Source: Lophium mytilinum (Eukaryota; Ascomycota; Dothideomycetes; Mytilinidiales; Mytilinidiaceae). Taken from it: 64,000 bases of DNA. The stretch lies in assembly GCA_010093605.1 (NCBI GenBank), contig MU004193.1:813520-877519 (forward strand), in the 5' to 3' direction. Within the stretch, counting starts at the first letter, position 1, and every line of letters starts with the position of its first letter. Positions 20,921 through 31,810 of the stretch are shown here, piece after piece. The position numbers and the translations under genes were made by a program. The notes beneath the pieces were generated by a model. It saw only the letters and a list, made by a program, of their open reading frames with translations. It was not told where the DNA came from and searched no databases.

Positions 20921-22708
20921 ATGGAGTGTCCCCCGTACACATATCGTCCGCTTGATCGATCTAGGAACGAGATCCGACTCCTCAAGTTCGAAAATTTCTA
21001 CCGATTGTCAAACTTCCAGTATACTATCAAACACGTCTCCCTACACGACGAGCCAGTCTACACAGCATTATCATACGTCTGGGGCGATGCAAAACACAAT
21101 AAACCCCTCTTGATATATCAAAATCACGAGACGTACTCGCTATCGATCACACAAAATTTGGCTTCAGCACTCCAGCACATTGACATATCCGGCTGGTTCT
21201 GGGTCGATGCTGTGTGTATAAATCAGTCTAACGACAACGAAAAGACGCGGCAGGTCCAGCAGATGTGGAACATCTTCCATGAAGCCGATCATACAGCTGC
21301 GTGGCTAGGCATGGCAGATCTCCCCGATACAGAGCTTATAAGAACTATGCAGCGTTCAGCTCAATCAAATGACACATTTGAATCCTTCTACGAGTATCAT
21401 AACTTATTCGACGTATCGAAATTTGGCGCACTAACACGACGACCGTACTGGCGACGTGTGTGGATTCAGCAAGAGCTACAAGCGTCAGAGACCGTGTGGT
21501 TTTGGTGTGGCGGGAACAGGTTCAGTCGGCGCGATGTCATTTTCCATTTGGATTTTCTTCATTGGGTTGAGGAAAGACGGTTGCAGAACCGGCTTATGGT
21601 GGGCCATCGAAATGATATATTCGACGACCGGGCGTCCGCCCTGCGGGAAGACGTGGATTTTCGGAATACCACTACTACGATAAAGGGCCATGCATCTCAT
21701 AGCCAGGACGCGTATTCTCCGCCTCTACGTTACGTGCTTGCCGCCGCTTACATCTGGCGGACAGGTCTACAAGCGTCAGACCCGCGCGATCTTGTTTTTG
21801 CTTTGCTGGGGCTGAGTTCAGACGCCAGCGAGATAGGTATAGCTGCTGACTACTCGAAGCCTCTAAAGCAAGTGTTCTTAGAGGTCGCTTTGGCTCTTAT
21901 TACACAGATTGGACTCCAAGTAATTACTTGGAAAAACTTCACTCGTACGTCTGGCACGCCGCTTAAGATCCGCTCATGGGTTCCAGACTGGAGCCAACCC
22001 TTCTTAAAGCCCCTGGCCAAGTTTGGACGCAATGACAGGCGGACTCGCTTCGAGGCTTGCGCCAAAACGACTTCTCAGTCTCGTTTCATCACTAGTGATG
22101 AAATTCACCCCATTTTCTGCGTTTCAGGCGCCATCGTAGACAAGATTATAGCTGTAGGAGCTCTGAACAATCTGATATTAGCCAAAAGCGACCTTCGCCA
22201 CATCCAGACAACGTATCGAACACAAGCAAGGTGGCTTGATGAACTCCAACGACTATCGACACTTTACGCCAGCACTCACAGAGGATTTGCCAATGATGAT
22301 GCAAGATGGCGTACCTCAGTCACAAACCTTGAACTCAACAAACAAGGGAAGTACACTCTCGCGAGCGACTCTATGCGGAGAGGCTACTATCTATTCGTTG
22401 CCGGTACCCTGAAACACTTAGCCAAGCTAAGTGACGACGTCATATTGGCTCTGAACTATTGGAAAATGCTAGTGGCACAATGCGCAGGTAGGAGGTTCTT
22501 CCTCGCCGAAAAGGGACATCTGGGTCTGGGACCTCCAGATGCGGTACCAGGACATGACGTCGTAATCCTGCTGGGGCTCAACATGCCGTTAGTGTTGAGC
22601 AAGAACGAAGACGGCACCTACAAGCTGGTCGGAGAGGCGTATATCCATGGGATTATGGATGGGGAAGCTATGCCAGGAGCAGAGGTGAAGGATTTGAGGA
22701 TTGTATGA
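20921..22708 (+). CDS. HET-domain (heterokaryon incompatibility) protein
   Basis: Single-exon protein of 595 residues with an N-terminal HET domain (PF06985). It is recognised by YTALSYVWGD at about 47-56, LASALQHIDISGWFWVDAVC at about 80-100, INQSNDNEKTRQVQQM and TAAWLG, then RPYWRRVWIQQEL at about 167-180. HET domains are TIR-like modules that drive programmed cell death when non-self partners fuse. The C-terminal 350 residues, including AYIWRTGLQASDPRDLVFALLGL, match the usual architecture of free-standing HET proteins with no NACHT or WD repeats. No partner gene of a known het pair is visible next to it. A TIR transposable element lies 90 bp past its stop. Confidence 0.93.
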   Translation: MECPPYTYRPLDRSRNEIRLLKFENFYRLSNFQYTIKHVSLHDEPVYTALSYVWGDAKHNKPLLIYQNHETYSLSITQNLASALQHIDISGWFWVDAVCINQSNDNEKTRQVQQMWNIFHEADHTAAWLGMADLPDTELIRTMQRSAQSNDTFESFYEYHNLFDVSKFGALTRRPYWRRVWIQQELQASETVWFWCGGNRFSRRDVIFHLDFLHWVEERRLQNRLMVGHRNDIFDDRASALREDVDFRNTTTTIKGHASHSQDAYSPPLRYVLAAAYIWRTGLQASDPRDLVFALLGLSSDASEIGIAADYSKPLKQVFLEVALALITQIGLQVITWKNFTRTSGTPLKIRSWVPDWSQPFLKPLAKFGRNDRRTRFEACAKTTSQSRFITSDEIHPIFCVSGAIVDKIIAVGALNNLILAKSDLRHIQTTYRTQARWLDELQRLSTLYASTHRGFANDDARWRTSVTNLELNKQGKYTLASDSMRRGYYLFVAGTLKHLAKLSDDVILALNYWKMLVAQCAGRRFFLAEKGHLGLGPPDAVPGHDVVILLGLNMPLVLSKNEDGTYKLVGEAYIHGIMDGEAMPGAEVKDLRIV

Positions 22709-22797
22709 GGCTCTTTGCGCAGATTGAGCTCGAATAGGACATGACTTATCTTTGTATCTCTATTTTTGCTTCTCGATGAATATCTAGTATTTACCTA

Positions 22798-23340
22798 GGC
22801 CAGTGCTACGTGTACGACCCCTTTTTGCTACCTGCACGATGTCTTTTTGCTACAAGTACGAACCTCCTTTCACCGCGTTTTGATTGGCTCGCCCATCGGG
22901 CCGACCAGTCTGGAGCATAGAAAGATTCTAAATGCGTATTAAAATTGAACTTATTACCTATGCCTACACCTCCACCTCTATTATCGTAGAGGAACCGCTT
23001 GCCGACCTCCGCTTACTAACCTACACCTGCCTCCCGAAGCCTATTATAATAGTACTGAGGCCGCCGAGGACTCTCTTGGCGCAGTCGACAGCCGCAGCAT
23101 TATAAGGCGGCTCGTGAGGCGGCCGGTTAGGATTTTGATAAGTATACTCGTAACTAAAGTCTATAGATGAAACGGCAAGTTGCACGTGCAAATACATATT
23201 CAAGTGAATGGCCGGAGCTTCCTCCGACCCCTCCGAGCCAATCAAAACGTGGTGAAAGGGCTATTAGGGGGGCAGGTCGTACGTGTAGCAAAAGGACATC
23301 GTGCAGGTAGTAAAAAGGGGTCGTACACGTAGCACTGGCC
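22798..23340. mobile_element. Non-autonomous DNA element with ~95-105 bp TIRs and perfect 8-bp target duplication
   Basis: A 543-bp element that begins GGCCAGTGCTACGTGTACGA and ends with its reverse complement. The inverted repeats run about 22798-22891 and 23234-23340: roughly 64 bases with four mismatches, an indel of about 14 bases, then 27 bases with one mismatch. TTTACCTA flanks it on both sides (22790-22797 and 23341-23348), an exact 8-bp target-site duplication. It codes for nothing. Long TIRs with an 8-bp duplication fit Mutator-like or hAT-type non-autonomous elements; which one cannot be told without the transposase. The intact duplication and well-paired ends suggest a fairly recent insertion. 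Confidence 0.88.
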
Positions 23341-23348
23341 TTTACCTA

Positions 23349-24004
23349 ACTTGATAATAAATAGCGTCGAAATCGTAATGCTATACAAGACGCTGTGACT
23401 TGGCAGCTCTCTAGTATATAGAATAAGAAACTCCTTCTGTCAGTTTCCTACCTTGAAACTTCCTACGGATTGGCCGAGAAGATGATTCCTTGATGTTTAA
23501 TGATCATAACCGACGAGGTTCTCGTGATCACTAACCACAAGTTTAATATAAGACCAAGCTGTGTCTGTAGCAGTGGAACGGAATCTTGCTACCTTCAGCC
23601 TCCTGAGTACGTTCTCCCTTCTTCTGTTGAAAATTATTATGTACTCCGTGATATCGTGGCGGGACTTCTCTCGGCTGATCTCAACCAGCAGCATCCCAGT
23701 ACCACAGCCCCGCCTCACGACTCCTTCGAAGGCTGGAAGCTCCATCCCCAGCTGCTCCATAAGCAAGCTTCGAATTATGCCCTTTGAGGCCAATGCCCAT
23801 CAAGGTCTTCGTACCCTGGTATGCCTGGTACCATTCCGCCCGCTGCGGGCCTTAAGCAGATGGAGAAAAGCGTGACGTAGGGGATTTCTAAGCACAGCGG
23901 CACCAATGGAAGCTCCGTCGGAGTATTCGGGCTGCTCCATAAAGCATCCTGCAGTCTGGAGCTCCTATTAGTGTATAACTACCCCTCTTCTACAGCTTAT
24001 CCTC
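23349..24004. other. Intergenic; partial local duplication
   Basis: No supported gene. The words GGAAGCTCC and CTGCTCCATAAGC recur about 180 bp apart (near 23740 and 23905), suggesting a local duplication. The minus-strand open frame 23497-23793 is unrecognised. Confidence 0.4.
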
Positions 24005-25046
24005 ATGTCCATCCGCTCACTGCGAGCTTTCTCACCGTGCTTCAAAGCAGCTCAAAGAACTCAATCGAAGAACATCTACCCGACCTTTATTCACCACTTC
24101 CATACCTCGCGACGGATCCAACAAGAAGATATGGCTGAAGCACCACGACCCACTGGCCTCATTGCCAACAAGGGCATTGAGCTTCTCACGGCCGGCACGC
24201 CTAATGGGTGGAAAGCTTCCATCCTCCTCGAGGAGCTGAAGGAGGCATATGGGAAGGACTATACGTTCCAGGCGATCAACATTGGACTCAACATCCAGAA
24301 GGAGCCGTGGTTCACCAAGCTAGGTCCTAATGGACGTATCCCGGTGATAGTCGACCACGATCAGGGCGGGTTCGCTGTGATGGAGGGTGCTGGTTGGTAG
24401 CACCAAGGAAGCTCTGTAAAGCTATTGCTAATCAATGTGCAGCTATCCTTGCCTACCTTACCCGACACTACGACCCCGAGCACAAGTTCAGCTTCACAGA
24501 CCCGCTAGACATCAGCCGGGCGGAACAATGGATCGCGTGGCAGACTGGTGGGCTGGGACCAATGCAGGGTCAGGCAAACCACTTCAACGTAGGATATCTC
24601 AGGTCTCAAAGCTCAATATACACGATTCTGACGTCTCACAATAGCGATTCACGAAGGAGAAGATCGCCTACGGCATGCAGCGCTACACGGGCGAGACGGA
24701 GCGGTTAGCCGGCGTGCTCGACATCCAACTCAAGAACCAAAAGTACCTCGTCGGCAACAAATACTCCATCGCCGACATCGCTTCCTACGGCTGGGTCAAC
24801 ATCCTTCAATTCTCCGGCGTCGACATCGACCAATTCCCCAACCTGAAGGCATGGTGGCAGCGCATCTCGGAGCGTCCCGCCGTGAAGAAAGGCGTGGAGA
24901 TCCCAACAAAGGGCGCAGGCTTTGACAACGCCACATACACTCAGCGACTGAAGGACGACCCGGAGTACGCGGCGAAGGAGAAGGAGCAGAAGGAGCTGAT
25001 CGATGCGGCGAAGAAGCAGTATGGCTACAAGTTCGCGTCGCCGTAG
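24005..25046 (+). CDS. Glutathione S-transferase, Ure2 / nu-class type, with N-terminal extension
   Basis: Glutathione-dependent transferase or peroxidase. Three exons: 24005-24392, 24443-24588 and 24645-25046, coding for 311 residues; introns are 50 and 56 bases. Joins give MEGAAILAYLTRHYDPEH and NHFNRFTKEKIAYGMQRY. The thioredoxin-like half (about 55-140) carries TPNGWKASILLEEL, in which the Thr and Asn are the glutathione-side residues of the Ure2/YfcG group. The helical half has NKYSIADIASYGWVN, the conserved N-capping SIADI segment. The first 42 residues are basic, lack acidic residues until the end, and include FHHFHTSRR-like mitochondrial character. A second in-frame ATG at 24131 would give a shorter cytosolic form. 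The donor of intron 1 (GTTGGT) is weak. Confidence 0.88.
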
Positions 25047-26097
25047 ATAGAGTATACTGGCACGGTTCTATAGCTGCACTACATTGCATATTCGACCGGA
25101 AGCTTCAGCTCCGGAGACATCCATGTATTCTAGGCTCAAAAATATTCCAAAATTCCAAATGCACGCGAATATCACGCGTTGTCTTGCAACTCTGACAGTG
25201 AGTGGTTCGCAAGCCCGGACGCAGGAACGGTCTCACTTCCCCACACCGGCCAGAAATACTTAGAACACAGTACGCGCGCGCAGGTGGTCGGCGGCAGACG
25301 CATCTCTGACAGACCGCTTTGATGACCGTGAGAGATGAAACAGCACAGAAATAACACTCAGCGCGTTGCAGACCCTGAGATCCCAATAGCTCGATTGGCC
25401 CACAGCGGGCGGTTCGGGAGCCCTGCATAGCGCCACGACGGCCGGCGCCTCAACGTAGGCCAAGCTGTGAAGCGAGAGGTGAAGGCAGGGGGTGTGCTCC
25501 AGCGGCATGAAACAAATTTGGCCCGCGCACAACCTCACGCTTCAAGACAGTCACACGTCCTCCGTGGGTAGAGGGAAGAGGCAGTGTATATAATACTCCC
25601 AGCGCTACTTCTCACCACTCCAGCAACTACCAGCAGCGCCTTCCCTTCCCTAATACTCTCTCGAACCGGCTTCGAGCTTCCCCGTTTCTTTATCTTATTG
25701 TCTGTGTCTGTCCGTTTCTTTGTCAGTTCCAGCAGCCCGATAGACCGAAAGAAGCCATTGTTCTTTGTCGATCTTTATCTGCAAAGGTCACAAGGGAAGC
25801 CGACCACACCAACACCATTAATCCTAGCCCGCATCCCGCCGTCATTCGTCATAGGTCACCCACTTCACCTTGACACAATCACATTGTGCACCGAGCCCTG
25901 AACTTCTTCTACCGCACCTCTTCAACCTTGATCGATAAAGACCCACCGGCAGCCCCCTCGCGCAAGGACTCGAAGGAACTCTAATAAGACACACCATACA
26001 CTACTGCTCGATAATACCTCTTGTCCGGCACAAGAACCCCCCTCAAAACTCACCACCAACCCACTCTAAACCAACGAAACACGCCCTACCCACGAAA
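25047..26097. other. Intergenic and long 5' leader of the MARVEL gene
   Basis: GC-rich up to about 25560, then a TATATAATAC element near 25588 and about 500 bases of C/T-rich sequence before the ATG at 26098. The layout suggests a TATA-driven transcript with a long leader. No other gene is seen. Confidence 0.45.
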
Positions 26098-26668
26098 ATG
26101 AAGTTCTCCACCATGAAAGGAACCTCGGGCTCCGGCAGCGACTTCACCATCGGCGCCATCCTCCGCCTAATCGCCCGCCTCCTCCAATTCGTGCTCGCCC
26201 TCACCGTCGCCGGCCTCTACGGCGTCGACCTGCACAACGCCCACAAAGCGCACGTCTACGCCGACTCGAAATGGGTGTACGCCGAAGTCGTCGCCGGCAT
26301 CTCCGCCATCACCGCACTCGTATACACGCTGCCGATCCCGATGATAAAGCCGTGGTTCCTGTGGCCGCTCGACACGCTGATCTTGTACGTACTGATATCG
26401 TTAATATCTACCCCTCTCCCCTCTTGAAAAGATAGATTTGCTAACGTTTTTGTGTAGTATCCTGTACATGGCCCTCTTCGGCACCTTTGGCAAGATGTAC
26501 ATCAACGAGAACCCTGAAGGCGACGCTGGCATCACGCGCATGAAACACGCCGTCTGGGTCGATCTGGTTAATATGCTGCTGTGGTTCTTCACAGCCGTGT
26601 ATGGCGCCGTCATCTTTGTGATGCATAGGCGGGGACGGACTTTGCATACTGGGCGCGCGCAGGTTTGA
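26098..26668 (+). CDS. MARVEL-domain four-helix membrane protein
   Basis: Small integral membrane protein of 165 residues in two exons, 26098-26384 and 26458-26668. The 73-base intron splits the third helix; the join reads DTLIFILYMALFGTFGK. Four hydrophobic segments lie at about 20-45, 60-82, 88-110 and 130-153. A charged loop follows helix 1 (DLHNAHKAHVYADSKW) and a basic tail RRGRTLHTGRAQV closes the protein. This pattern, with the first long helix RLIARLLQFVLALTVAGLYG, is typical of fungal MARVEL proteins, which sit at the plasma membrane or in vesicles. No partner or specific role can be inferred. Confidence 0.82.
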
Positions 26669-27650
26669 TGCCCTGAAATGAGTCACGAGCATCGAGCCAT
26701 ATTTTCATTTGTTTTGATGAGATGATGCGGATGCTTATACCTTTACCTATACCCAGACCCTTTCTTTTGCTGGCGGTGTGTTGTTGGAGCGGATTGCATG
26801 GCTTGCACGGCGGCACTTTTCCTTTTTCTTTTCTTGCTCTTTTCTACATATATCCCATGTATTAGACCCCAGATCTTCCCCGCGTTAAGTTCCTAGTAGC
26901 ACGCGAACCCCCCCGCAGCGGAAGAATCAAAACCATTACCATCTACTCTGTACCTACCATATGCTGCTACTACCACTATCAAATTTATCACCCTCAAACT
27001 TTCCACCCCTCCCCCTCTGACCCCCGGTGCTCTCCCTCCCCTCTTCTCTCACCTATATCTGCCTCCTCCTAACCAACAACTCGCTAACGTCTCACAGTCC
27101 CCCCGGCCCCCCTCAACCTCGCCCACCCTCGAAAAACCCTTCCCCGACCTCCCCGCCAACTTCGGCTCCGCGTCTTACTCGCACCACCGCGATCCGTCAT
27201 CGAAATCTCTCTTCCCTGCCCACTCCCGCGTGCCCTCGCCGTCTTTAGAGAAAAATCTCGAGAAAACCCCCGTCGCCGACATCATCCGCAAACCCCTCCC
27301 CTCCCTCTCGCTGGCGGTCGCGAAACGCCCCTACCCCTCATCATGCGCGTGTAAGTACGACGGTGACTTCGACGGGTACGTAGGGTTTGATAGTGAGCCA
27401 GGCGTCGCGCAAGCAGGGCGCGATCTCGTCGACGCGGTGCTGGAGCTCGGGCTGGCGGTGGGGAAGTGGGCGGCGAAGGGGGTGGCGGCGGGAGACGAGT
27501 GGGGGCGCGAGGGGTGGTTTGAGGGGTGTGGGGAGGTGGTTAGGGGGGATGGGTGCGCAGGGGGGGAGATGGTTGGGTGGGAGGGGGTTTAGGGGGTTGG
27601 CACCCAGAATACAGCTTATTGATATCTTTTTTGGAGTGCTATCTGAGCGA
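26669..27650. other. Intergenic, very pyrimidine-rich then G-rich
   Basis: About 1 kb. The stretch 27000-27130 is almost pure C/T with interspersed A, and 27480-27590 is G-rich. A plus-strand frame from about 27120 to 27592 is open but starts only with GTG and is strongly compositionally biased. I do not call it a gene. Confidence 0.4.
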
Positions 27651-27655
27651 ATGTT

Positions 27656-29490
27656 TTGGTGGCTTTTGCGAGCATAAGGCGTAACGGAGAGGCTACGTGA
27701 GACTTGGAGGCGAATGTGTGGTATGTCTTGGGGGGTTGTGTGAGAGAGAGCTTTAGATTAGGCTGTGGAGGTGGGTTTTGGAGGACGTTTGGTGGTACGT
27801 GGAGGACCGAAAGGTAAAAGGTGGAGGAAGGCTTTGGGCGCTCATGTGAGAAGAAGGCTTGGGTTGGACCGTTGTGAAGACTAGTTTGGAGACGCTGCGT
27901 AGGACGTGGAGGGGCACATGGAGGGTAGGCTTAGTGTGCTTTTGTGAGAACAAGTCTCGGGTCTAACCGTCTAGAGGGGGTTTCAGAGACTGTGGTAGGA
28001 CGTAGAGGGGGTAACACAGAGGTAGCAGTTATAAATAGGCTTCGTGTGCTTCTTTAAGAAGAAGAATCGAATCTAATCGTCTCAATGAGTTTTCGGAGAT
28101 AACGGGTAGAACGTAGAGAATAGAGTCGAAATTTAGAGGAAGGCTTTAAGTGCTTTTGCGAGAAGAAGTATCGGATTGGACCAAGTGGATGGTTTTGGAG
28201 CACGCACAGTGGTACGCGGAGGGGGACGTCGAGTCGAAAGGTGGAGGGAGGCATGAAGTGCTTTCGCGAGAAGAAGTATCGGTTTGAACTGTAGCGATGT
28301 TTCAAGTAACGCTGTGAAGGAGGTGGAGGGATACGCGAAGGTAAACATTATTCGCAGGCTTATCGTGCTTTTGCGCGAAGAACTATCGGATCGAACCGTC
28401 GTGGAAAGTGGTTAGGAGACGCTGCGCAGTACGTGGAGGGGCACAGAGAGGCTAGACTTAGTATAGTTTTGTGAGAAGAAGCATCAGATCTAACCGTCTA
28501 TATGTGTTTTTGAAGGCTATAGATAAGAGGTCGATTGCGTCGCGGAGATATAAAGCTTCCGCTGGTGTTGTGAGAAGAAGCGTCACATCGAACCGGAGAG
28601 ACTCTTTTTCAGCGTACGGGCCCTAGAAGCGGAGGGTCGCGTACAGACATCATATAGAAAGAGGCTTTTAGAGCTTTTGCAAGAAGAGGTCTCGGATTTT
28701 TAACAGCCTAGAACACTTTTCGGAGACTATGTGTAGGGCGTGGAATAGGTCGCGGAGATAGGAAGCTTTCGCTGCTTTTGTGCGAAGAAGTATGGCTTTG
28801 AACTGTGGGTGCTCCTTTTTACAGCATACTCGGCCTAGATGCGGTCGGCACGTACAGGCACCACTTAAATAGCGACTTTGGGAACATTTGTAAGAAGAAC
28901 TATCCGATTGGACCGTAAGCGGCTTCACTAAGGAGACGTTGTGTGGCACGCGGAGGCACACGTAGAGGGATAGGTCCCAGAGAGGCTTTCGTCGCTTTTG
29001 TAAGAAGTGTCGCAGTGCACCGTCGATTTTTTTTCGGGACACCCTGTATAGGAGGTACTTTTTAGGGAAGAAGCACTATATCGAATTGTAGACGACTTTG
29101 CGAAGGAGACTCTATGTGGCACGCGGAGGCACACGTAGAGGGATAGATCATAGAGAGACTTTGGTCGCTTTCATAAGAAGAAGTATCGCTTCTTACCGCA
29201 GAGAGTTTGATTTCCAGGATACGCGGTGTAGGACGCGGACAGGTACATATCGGTAAGACTCGTAAGGACGCTTTAGTTGCTTTTGTAAGAAGAATCGTCA
29301 GATCGAACCGTAAAAATTGAAGTTTTGGAGATGCCGTGTGAGCTTTATGCGGTCCCAGTGAAAGATTTGTTAACTCTAACTGCCCAGAAAGGGTTCGAAC
29401 AGATGGGGCGTTGGACACAGAGGTGCTGATGCTAAAGCAATGGGTGGCGGCTCCGAGTAAGTTTGCGAGGAGAAGTATGGAACCAACGGA
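27656..29490. repeat. Degenerate satellite-like array, about 16 copies of a ~105-bp unit
   Basis: A core near GTGCTTTTGTGAGAAGAAGT followed by ATCGGATYGAACCGT recurs about every 97-113 bp. Cores start near 27836, 27936, 28046, 28150, 28258, 28364, 28461, 28560, 28671, 28771, 28881, 28991, 29164 and 29276, with weaker ones at both ends. The second half of each unit centres on GGAGACGCTGTGTAGGACG and GGAGGGGCAC. Copies differ at perhaps 25-40 percent of sites and in length by amounts that are not multiples of three, so it is not coding. Related sequence lies inverted at 40755-41035. Confidence 0.85.
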
Positions 29491-29799
29491 TCCACCTTAG
29501 GAGACGGCGCGTAAGACACGAAGGAGCATTTTAATACCAATAGTAAGGGTCTGGCGCTGGTGGAGGGTGCTCATTCATCGTTGATGGATCCGTGGAGGCC
29601 GAAATTATATACCTTCAGGGTTACCCCACATGCAATACCACCTCAGATCGTAGACCAAATCACTTCACCGAATGACAGGTGTGATGGTTGATCTGTGTTA
29701 GAACTGTAGGCCCAAGAGAATCAGACTAGAGAAGACTTTACATTCTCTGGCATCTTTCAGAATGCTTACAGTTCAGTTTCTGGTGGTATCTAATCATAC

Positions 29800-30931
29800 T
29801 CACCCTTCCCTCCCCACCTCCCGCGCCGCCAACTCATGCTTGTTATCCCTCGTAGGCAACTCGGCTGCCGGAGCCGTCGGTTGCGTCCGCCAATATCCCC
29901 CTCTCTCGTCCCACTGACTGACTGGTAGCTCGGCAGGGGGGACGCCCTTGCCTTCTAGTTCATGCCGTGCTGTGTAACCCTCCTCGCCACTTGGTGCAGG
30001 TTTCGTGGTATTCCTCCGTCGTCCGAGAAAGAAGGCGCCTAGAGCAATAGCTATAACACCCAGGGGGACAGCGACGCCGATGCCGGCTTTTGCGCCAGTG
30101 GTGAGGCCGGTACTTGCAGCCTTCGAGGTGGCTGTGGAAGAACTCGTGGGTGTAGAAGATTGAGAGGGAGTCGAGGGCGCGGATGTCGAGGCTAGAGATG
30201 TCGAGGTTGATGATATCGACCCGGCGCTGGCAGACGAAGGGGTTGCAGTACTAATAGCGGACGAAGGTCTACTGGAAGATTCTGCGGGAGCTGAGGAGGG
30301 CGCGCTGCTGACTTGTGCGATTGACGATGGCGTTGGCGTCGATGAGGGTTCCGGAGTTGAAGAAGACGCAGCAACGGGGGTAGCGGAGCTTATCGCTATT
30401 ACAGTAGCAGCGGCAGACGACGCTGTACTAGCAGCGCTACTAGCTACCGTACCTCCTGTTATCGCGAATTGAGGACCATAATTGATAATGTTTGCTTGGG
30501 AAAGCTGAAGTACATAGTCTGTCCCGGCATCGAGCGACGAAGGCACTGTCCATGTATATACTGTATTACTGGTCTTTGCTGCAAGCTTGTTAGCAACCAG
30601 ATAGGCTGAGACTTGAAGACGAGATAACATACATATTATAGTCGTTATAGGGGTAAGATCGCTCGCAGGCCCCTTCAACAGTTCAATGGTTACGGGCTGT
30701 ACAGTCCGCGGGGTCAGCCATGCGTGCCATTAGGATGTTGGAATGGGGTATGCTCGCTCTTACATCACTTGAGCCGTCCGTTGTCCATTCCAGTACAGTG
30801 CTGCTTCCAGCAGCGATCGTCGATGGAGAGGACGTGAAAGCAAGGGTAGCGGTGCATGTAGTAGCATAGGACCAAATGAATAGGGAAATCAAGAAGTGCT
30901 TCGAAGCGAAAGATGGGCGGAAAAGAAGCAT
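29800..30931 (-). CDS. Kre9/Knh1-like Ser/Thr-rich surface protein with one membrane span
   Basis: Cell-surface protein of 336 residues. Three exons: 30931-30764, 30696-30633 and 30578-29800; introns are 67 and 54 bases. The N-terminus MLLFRPSFASKHFLISLFIW... is a signal peptide to about residue 30. Residues about 31-110 look like the immunoglobulin-like Kre9/Knh1 N-terminal domain: FTSSPSTIAAGSSTVLEWTT, then PVTIELLKG, and after the second join SNTVYTWTVPSSLDAGTDYV and a Gln/Asn-bearing end. Residues about 122-234 are Ser/Thr/Ala/Pro-rich, a heavily O-mannosylated stalk. A single span, GIGVAVPLGVIAIALGAFFL at about 242-263, is followed by RRR and a cytosolic tail of about 75 residues, so this is a type I membrane protein rather than a GPI protein. 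Likely role in wall organisation or sensing. Confidence 0.84.
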
Positions 30932-31810
30932 CTTGCTTAACGTGAGATATTTAGGGAAGATGGGCGTAGGAGAGAGAAGACAGTGGTACGCTGTCTTCGA
31001 GCAAGGCTCACATTTCGAGAGTCCAGGGCGAGTCGCGCCTTTTCAGAAAAGCGAGCTTCAGAAGTCGATCCCATCCTTCGACCAGGATATCAGGCTCGCA
31101 TACACCCCAATTGGCTTCAATAAACCAGGGTGCCGGTCAAAGACTGCATGAGGCCTATAGCAACACATCGTGGCGCTCGTGAAGCGGAGATACGAGCCGA
31201 GAAAGACCTCGGGAGACGAGGCTGAGAGTCCAGACGCCGCGAAACTTGGCGATCTGCACCCACCAAAGTGCGTTCCGGAAGGCTCTGGCGATGTTAACAT
31301 TCCGAAAACGAGACGTAGAGGTTTACGATGGAATGGTAATACACAAGGCATGGAGTGGAAATAGGCTCGTCGTCAAGACTCACGCGCTGACTCAGCAAAA
31401 GCATGAGCGACTCACACAACACGTCACACACGTAAACAATAGACAGCAACAAGAAGCCATATCATTAGCTATTCACACCTCCCTCACTTTTCAAACCAGC
31501 CAGTAACCTGGAACACCCCGCGCCAGCTATGCCCTCCAAGACGCTGAGATCAGAGGAACCATGATGCTTTACAGGCAACGTCAAGAAGAGAAAAGACCGA
31601 GCAAGAGCACCGAGGTACCGAGCCACACATATAACCAAGGGAAGGAAGGACTTATTGACACAATCTGATGGGGAATTGGGGCCGACCGGAAACAAAACTC
31701 CTAGATGCTCTCGTGACACATACAGAGTGTTTGACGACCTGAGATTATGTTAAATAGGTATCGATGGGGGTAGATAAGAGGAGACATACCATTGACGAAC
31801 GGAAGAACAT
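30932..31810. other. Intergenic between Kre9-like gene and hex1 3' end
   Basis: About 880 bp holding the Kre9-like promoter and the hex1 3' untranslated region. Only short overlapping frames are seen. Confidence 0.45.

Noticed and set aside
27120-27592. Plus-strand frame ending in a Gly/Trp-rich stretch
   Set aside because: Starts only with GTG, is extremely biased in composition, and has no domain. More likely a C/T-to-G-rich intergenic gradient.
27656-29490. CRISPR-like array
   Set aside because: Units are degenerate throughout and lack constant repeats with unique spacers, and this is a eukaryotic genome.
27656-29490. Coding repeats on the minus strand
   Set aside because: Unit lengths vary by non-multiples of three and stops occur in nearly every unit.
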